NCBI GenBank assembly: GCA_021794855.1
Contig: JAJYPZ010000022.1
Coordinates: forward strand, 1 to 9,918
DNA length: 9,918 nt
Direction: 5' to 3'
Source of the DNA: Pseudomonadota bacterium
GTDB taxonomy: Bacteria > Pseudomonadota > Gammaproteobacteria > Burkholderiales > Sulfuriferulaceae
Below the pieces are notes generated by a model. It was not told where the DNA came from and did not search any database. It saw only the letters and a program-made list of their open reading frames with translations. Made by a program: the position numbers and the translations under genes. The first letter of the stretch is position 1; every line of letters starts with the position of its first letter. Below, piece after piece: positions 6,840-9,918 of the stretch.

Positions 6840-8172
6840 CGAATTCCTCGGCGCTGGTAGGATGGATAGCCACCGTATCGTCGAAATCCCGTTTGGTCGC
6901 GCCCATTTTGACGGCCACCGCAAATCCTTGCAGCATTTCGTCGGCGCCGTCGCCGATAACATGCAGCCCGACAATTTTTTCCTGTTCGCCAACGGTGATC
7001 AGTTTCATGGCGGTTTTAACCGGATGCTGTGAGAAAGCGTCCGCCATCGGCGTAAATCGGGTCTGATAGATTTTGACCGCGTCGCCGTGAATATTTATCG
7101 CCTCGGCTTCGGTTAAACCGATCGTACCGATGGGGGGATGACTGAAAATGACGGTCGGAATATTGCTGTAGTCCAGACGGCGTTCCGGCTGCCCGCCGAA
7201 CAGGCGGTCGGCAAGACGGCGTCCTGCGGCAATCGCAACCGGTGTCAAAGCAGGGCGCGGCGTAATGTCGCCGATGGCGTAAATATGCGCGACATTCGTG
7301 TTCTGCCATTCGTCGACGGCAATATATCCGCGTTTGTCTTCCGTTATCCCAGCTGCAGAAAGATTCAATGCCATGGTATTCGGTTCGCGTCCGACAGCCC
7401 AAATCACGCTGTCGAAGTTGCCCAGTTGACCTTCTTGTTCGAATGTCAGTGTCAGCACATCGTCGTCTTGTCGAATTTCGGCGACAGAACGGTGGGTCAG
7501 AATGTCGATCCCGGCTTCCAGCATTTCGTCCATTAATGTTTCCTGCAACATGACGTCGAAACTATCGAGAAAATGTCCGCGCCGCAACAGCAGGGAAACA
7601 TCGCTTCCCAGTTGTTTGAGTACTCCGGCGAGCTCGACGGCAATATAGCCGGCGCCGATTATGGCAACGCGACGCGGCTGTTTTTCCAGCTCGAAAAAAC
7701 CGTCCGAAGTGATTCCCAGCCCCGCCCCCGGAATGGGAGGCACGACCGGCCGCCCGCCCGCAGCAATGATGATGTGATCGGCAGTAATCTGTTCGCCATC
7801 GACTTCGACGGTATGATCATCAATAAAATGCGCGTAGCCGCGGATCAGCTCCACCTGATTGTCAGCCAGACCGATACCGTAACGTTCATTAAGACGCTGG
7901 ATATACTCATCGCGCGCCTGCTTAAGCACCGGCCAGTGAAATTTATGCTCGCCGGTGCTGATGCCGTACTCTGCCGTCTTTTTCAGGGTATGGTTGACGG
8001 CGGCCGTATTCCACATGATTTTTTTGGGTACGCAACCGACATTCACGCAGGTTCCTCCCAGCCGACCGCCCTCGATAACAGCGCATTTCACTCCATAGCG
8101 TGCAGCGCGATTGGCGGCGGCTATGCCTCCGCTACCTCCGCCTATGGTTATTAGTTCGTAATGTTTGGTCAT
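6826..8172 (-). CDS. gor: Glutathione-disulfide reductase
   Basis: The product is a 448-residue cytosolic flavoenzyme that reduces oxidised glutathione with NAD(P)H. The FAD-binding GGGSGG is at 11-16. [13 protein letters not shown] carries the redox-active Cys42 and Cys47, at the same positions as in E. coli Gor. The pyridine-nucleotide Rossmann motif [11 protein letters not shown] is at 173-183, a second FAD motif is IYAIGD (297-302), and the C-terminal HPTSAEE supplies catalytic His437 and Glu442 across the dimer. In the stretch after the NADPH-binding strand ([13 protein letters not shown]), the first phosphate-binding Arg is kept (Arg197), but the position of the second, Arg204 in E. coli, is Asp203. 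AAGGGA five bases before the ATG is a fair ribosome binding site. It lies 85 bases behind the hybrid peroxidase gene and is probably cotranscribed. Confidence 0.94.
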   Translation of the reverse strand: MTKHYELITIGGGSGGIAAANRAARYGVKCAVIEGGRLGGTCVNVGCVPKKIMWNTAAVNHTLKKTAEYGISTGEHKFHWPVLKQARDEYIQRLNERYGIGLADNQVELIRGYAHFIDDHTVEVDGEQITADHIIIAAGGRPVVPPIPGAGLGITSDGFFELEKQPRRVAIIGAGYIAVELAGVLKQLGSDVSLLLRRGHFLDSFDVMLQETLMDEMLEAGIDILTHRSVAEIRQDDDVLTLTFEQEGQLGNFDSVIWAVGREPNTMALNLSAAGITEDKRGYIAVDEWQNTNVAHIYAIGDITPRPALTPVAIAAGRRLADRLFGGQPERRLDYSNIPTVIFSHPPIGTIGLTEAEAINIHGDAVKIYQTRFTPMADAFSQHPVKTAMKLITVGEQEKIVGLHVIGDGADEMLQGFAVAVKMGATKRDFDDTVAIHPTSAEEFVTLR

Positions 8173-8257
8173 GGCATTCCCTTAAAAGAAAACAACCGGC
8201 TTAGCCCTTACAGGCCTGGCCGATTGAAGTAGCAAGGATACAATTGACGACAGGGCG

Positions 8258-9004
8258 TTACGGGTTTATGCCGAAATAATGCTCAAGATCTTCCCTGCCG
8301 CCGATATGCTTGCCGCCGATAAATATTTGCGGTACCGTAGAGCGGCCAGTCGTCGCACGCAGTGTGCGGGAAGAAACGCCGGTACCTTGTCCGGTTCGGA
8401 TTTCTTCGTATCTGATCCCTCGTTCGTTCAGAATTTCTTTGGCTCGCATGCAGTGCGGACAACCTTCACGGGTAAACAGAGTAACGAATTCCGGCTCTTT
8501 GGCATTCGGGTTGACGTAATGCAGCATCGTATCGGCATCCGATACGACAAACGGATCGCCGGGCTGATCGGGTTCGATAAACTGTTTTTCGATCACGCCG
8601 TCTCTGACCAGCATGGAATAACGCCAGGAGCGCTTGCCGAATCCGATATCGGATTTGTCGACCAGCATGCCCATTTTCTCGGTGAACTCGCCGTTACCGT
8701 CGGGAATAAAGCGGATATTATCGGCATTCTGATCCTTGCCCCACGCTTCCATGACGAAGACATCGTTGACCGACATGCAAACGATAGTATCGACGCCGTT
8801 TTCCTTGAATACCGGTGCCAGTTCATTGTAACGCGGTACATGACTGGAGGAGCAGGTCGGCGTATAGGCTCCAGGCAAGGAAAAAACGATCACCGTTTTA
8901 TTTTTGAAAATCTCATCGGTAGTCGTCGATTTCCATTGGCTGCCTGACCGGGTATTGAATGTTACGTTGGGTACGTGTTGACCTTCGCGATTCTCGAATT
9001 TCAT
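8258..9004 (-). CDS. Hybrid peroxiredoxin-glutaredoxin (glutathione-dependent peroxidase)
   Basis: The product is a 248-residue fusion protein. Residues 1-165 are a Prx5-type peroxiredoxin: PGAYTPTC holds the peroxidatic Cys51 with Thr48, and KRSWRYSM carries the conserved active-site Arg128. Residues about 172-245 are a glutaredoxin: CPHC with Cys182 and Cys185, then TVPQIFIGG with the cis-Pro, and GGREDL, which contacts glutathione. In the family (as in Haemophilus influenzae), the peroxiredoxin domain reduces hydrogen peroxide and alkyl hydroperoxides and is recycled by glutathione through the fused glutaredoxin. AGGAG six bases before the ATG is a strong ribosome binding site. gor follows downstream on the same strand, supplying the reductase for the glutathione this enzyme oxidises. 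No known peroxide-regulator site could be recognised upstream. Confidence 0.95.
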   Translation of the reverse strand: MKFENREGQHVPNVTFNTRSGSQWKSTTTDEIFKNKTVIVFSLPGAYTPTCSSSHVPRYNELAPVFKENGVDTIVCMSVNDVFVMEAWGKDQNADNIRFIPDGNGEFTEKMGMLVDKSDIGFGKRSWRYSMLVRDGVIEKQFIEPDQPGDPFVVSDADTMLHYVNPNAKEPEFVTLFTREGCPHCMRAKEILNERGIRYEEIRTGQGTGVSSRTLRATTGRSTVPQIFIGGKHIGGREDLEHYFGINP

Positions 9005-9063
9005 GGTTAGCTCCTGAATGTGGATGGTTACGGTTAAATTCCGTAGACTGAATGCGATTCGGC

Positions 9064-9079
9064 ATCCATGAATCCATGA
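9064..9079. repeat. Tandem 8-bp direct repeat upstream of the hybrid peroxidase gene
   Basis: ATCCATGA occurs twice in immediate succession, about 60 bases before the peroxidase start. The right copy overlaps TATCAT on the minus strand (9081-9076), a possible -10 with one mismatch to consensus, though the matching -35 is poor. It could be a regulator site or chance. Apart from this and the ribosome binding site, the 9005-9222 gap shows nothing I can name. Confidence 0.3.
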
Positions 9080-9222
9080 TAAGGAAATGCAGAAGGTAAA
9101 TCTAATTGAATAATGTTATGGCGTCGATAGCTTTAAACAATCATGAGCAAGCAGTTGGTTTGATCTGAAGAAACGTCGGTGCCCCGAATACGAATCGACC
9201 ATGCGACCCTATCTAGTTCAAT

Positions 9223-9633
9223 TCAGGAATATTTAACCCAGTTTTCTATCCTGAGGCCGGGATAGACGGAGAAGTCGGCTTCATTGTTGGTCACCAGCGT
9301 GATGTTCTGCGCGATCGCATGTGCTGCTATCAATTTATCCAGTGCATCATGTTTACGTTTCCTGGTTGCCAGACGAACCGAACCATAGGCAGCCGCTGCT
9401 GCGTTGTCGAATGGTAACACGGCTATATCCTCCAGCAGCGAAACCAGCGCTGTCTGGTTGCGGGTTTGATTCTCGCCGGAGCTTATTACGCCGTACTCCA
9501 GTTCCGCTAGGGTAATGGCGGATATGACGACCTCGCCTGTATGGCAATCTTCGAATCGTGCAGCCACTTCGGACGAATGGTGCTTCATCAGATAGATGCA
9601 GATATTGGTATCCAGCAGGTATCTCGGATTCAC
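9223..9633 (-). CDS. vapC: VapC-family PIN-domain toxin
   Basis: The product is a 136-residue PIN-domain ribonuclease, the toxin of a type II toxin-antitoxin pair; many family members cut initiator tRNA or another defined RNA. Acidic metal-binding residues are in the usual places: Asp8 in LLDTNI, Glu44 in TLAELEYG, and Asp99 in ALDKLIAAHA, followed by TLVTNNEADF (112-121) and the family ending PGLRIENW. The length is full. The segment before Asp99 reads KRKHDALD where relatives usually have a G-PIG-hD pattern, a mild deviation. It starts with GTG (9633-9631), preceded by GAGAAG at four bases. That GTG overlaps the TGA of a short antitoxin-like frame (GTGA), the usual coupling of vapB and vapC. 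A full antitoxin gene is missing. Confidence 0.88.
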   Translation of the reverse strand: MNPRYLLDTNICIYLMKHHSSEVAARFEDCHTGEVVISAITLAELEYGVISSGENQTRNQTALVSLLEDIAVLPFDNAAAAAYGSVRLATRKRKHDALDKLIAAHAIAQNITLVTNNEADFSVYPGLRIENWVKYS

Positions 9634-9701
9634 AGTGCTTCTCTATCGGTTTGCGTGTCGATATCCCTGCCTTGCGCCATTTTCGCATGGGCGAAAGGTT
9701 G
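9630..9701 (-). pseudogene. vapB: C-terminal remnant of a VapB/VagC-type antitoxin
   Basis: In the frame that ends with the TGA overlapping the vapC start, the 23 codons after an in-frame TAG end in AQGRDIDTQTDREAL. A tail of the form QTDREAL or QEREAL directly overlapping the toxin start is characteristic of VagC/VapB antitoxins, whose C-terminus wraps around the toxin. The roughly 50-residue AbrB-like DNA-binding part expected before it is absent in all minus-strand frames up to the window end. An ATG at 9680 could start a 16-residue peptide, but no ribosome binding site precedes it. A TTTCGC-ATGG-GCGAAA hairpin (9681-9696) lies at the start of the remnant and might mark a deletion joint. 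Reading it as a remnant rather than a working mini-antitoxin is inference. Confidence 0.6.
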
Positions 9702-9704
9702 CTA

Positions 9705-9734
9705 AGAATATGATAGTATTATTTGCTATCAGAA
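9705..9734 (-). promoter_or_regulatory. Possible promoter with embedded operator for the vapC locus
   Basis: On the minus strand, TTCTGA (9734-9729) and TATTCT (9710-9705) are spaced 18 bp and could serve as -35 and -10. Between them, overlapping the -35, is a palindrome TGATAG-N9-CTATCA (9711-9731). An operator in this place is typical of autorepressed toxin-antitoxin promoters. Transcription would start just in front of the antitoxin remnant. Confidence 0.4.
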
Positions 9735-9759
9735 CGATTCAGGATCGGGTTTTGAAGTG

Positions 9760-9876
9760 ATGCGCATGTTCAAAAGTTTAAATGACAATTTGGGTATCAC
9801 CTTCAAGGCTAGATGGGTGAAATTCGATTTGTCGAACGCCAGTTTGGGAATTTGCGCCCTGAGAAAGCGTCGGTAG
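9760..9876 (+). pseudogene. Short frame resembling the N-terminal part of a glyoxalase/VOC protein
   Basis: The 38-codon frame from the ATG at 9760 to the TAG at 9876 (open back to 9706) reads like the first module of a vicinal-oxygen-chelate protein. It has a helix ending in LNDNLGITF, then a beta hairpin, WVKFDLSNASLGICAL, comparable to the usual 'FYRD-LG...WVEFD.G...LALH' layout. VOC proteins have about 120 residues, so this would be a truncated copy. The initial VOC strand that normally bears a metal ligand is not seen. The resemblance comes from reading the pattern only, and a chance frame of this length is quite possible. Confidence 0.3.
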
Positions 9877-9887
9877 GGGATTTTTGC

Positions 9888-9918
9888 ATGATGGAATTAT
9901 TTGCAATAGCGCTATTTT
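9888..9918 (+). CDS. Possible start of a gene running off the right edge
   Basis: ATGATG at 9888-9893 is preceded by AGGGG (9875-9879) at a good ribosome-binding distance, and the frame stays open to the window end. The first residues, MMELFAIALF, are hydrophobic, as at the start of a signal peptide or membrane segment. Only ten codons are visible, so neither the product nor the reality of the gene can be judged. Confidence 0.35.
   Translation, partial: MMELFAIALF

Noticed and set aside
7573..8154. Plus-strand frame of 193 codons opposite gor
   Set aside because: It is antisense to the N-terminal half of gor, which carries intact FAD and redox-cysteine motifs.
9120..9150. OxyR-type site upstream of the peroxidase
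   Set aside because: A single ATAG is present, but the expected spaced ATAG/CTAT quartet is not.
9353..9688. Minus-strand frame of 111 codons covering the vapB-vapC junction
   Set aside because: It runs mostly inside vapC in another frame and lacks antitoxin or PIN features; the neighbouring frame carries the recognisable antitoxin tail.

Overview
The window looks like ordinary chromosome from a gammaproteobacterium of roughly 50% GC. The evidence is a two-domain MltF-type lytic transglycosylase, an Atm1/HMT1-type ABC exporter, a YeaD-type hexose-6-phosphate mutarotase, an E. coli-like glutathione reductase and a peroxiredoxin-glutaredoxin hybrid. A methanotroph of the order Methylococcales would fit the general gene style, but nothing here proves it.

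Layout. Positions 1-330 hold the 3' end of an unrecognised gene. Positions 557-647 are a tRNA-Ser(CGA) on the minus strand with its own promoter. Positions 792-4931 form a plus-strand cluster (mltF, Atm1-type ABC exporter, hexose-6-phosphate mutarotase) closed by a strong intrinsic terminator at 5014-5045. A minus-strand membrane stress protein (5069-5593) converges on that terminator. A DoxX-like membrane protein made of two tandem copies of one four-helix unit (5880-6839) converges on, and overlaps by 14 bp, a minus-strand pair: a peroxiredoxin-glutaredoxin hybrid (8258-9004) followed by gor (6826-8172). At the right end are a VapC PIN toxin (9223-9633, minus) with only the C-terminal tail of a VapB-like antitoxin in front of it, a short glyoxalase-like fragment (9760-9876), and the first codons of a further plus-strand gene.

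How the genes work together. The clearest functional unit is the hybrid peroxidase plus glutathione reductase: the peroxidase consumes glutathione through its fused glutaredoxin domain and Gor regenerates it. The Atm1-type exporter probably also handles glutathione-linked substrates, though it lies on the other strand. mltF and the mutarotase look like general housekeeping.

I see no CRISPR array, insertion sequence, prophage or clear novel system. The most unusual area is the right end, where the antitoxin appears reduced to a stub behind an intact-looking promoter/operator. A second point is a replaced NADPH-binding arginine in Gor.
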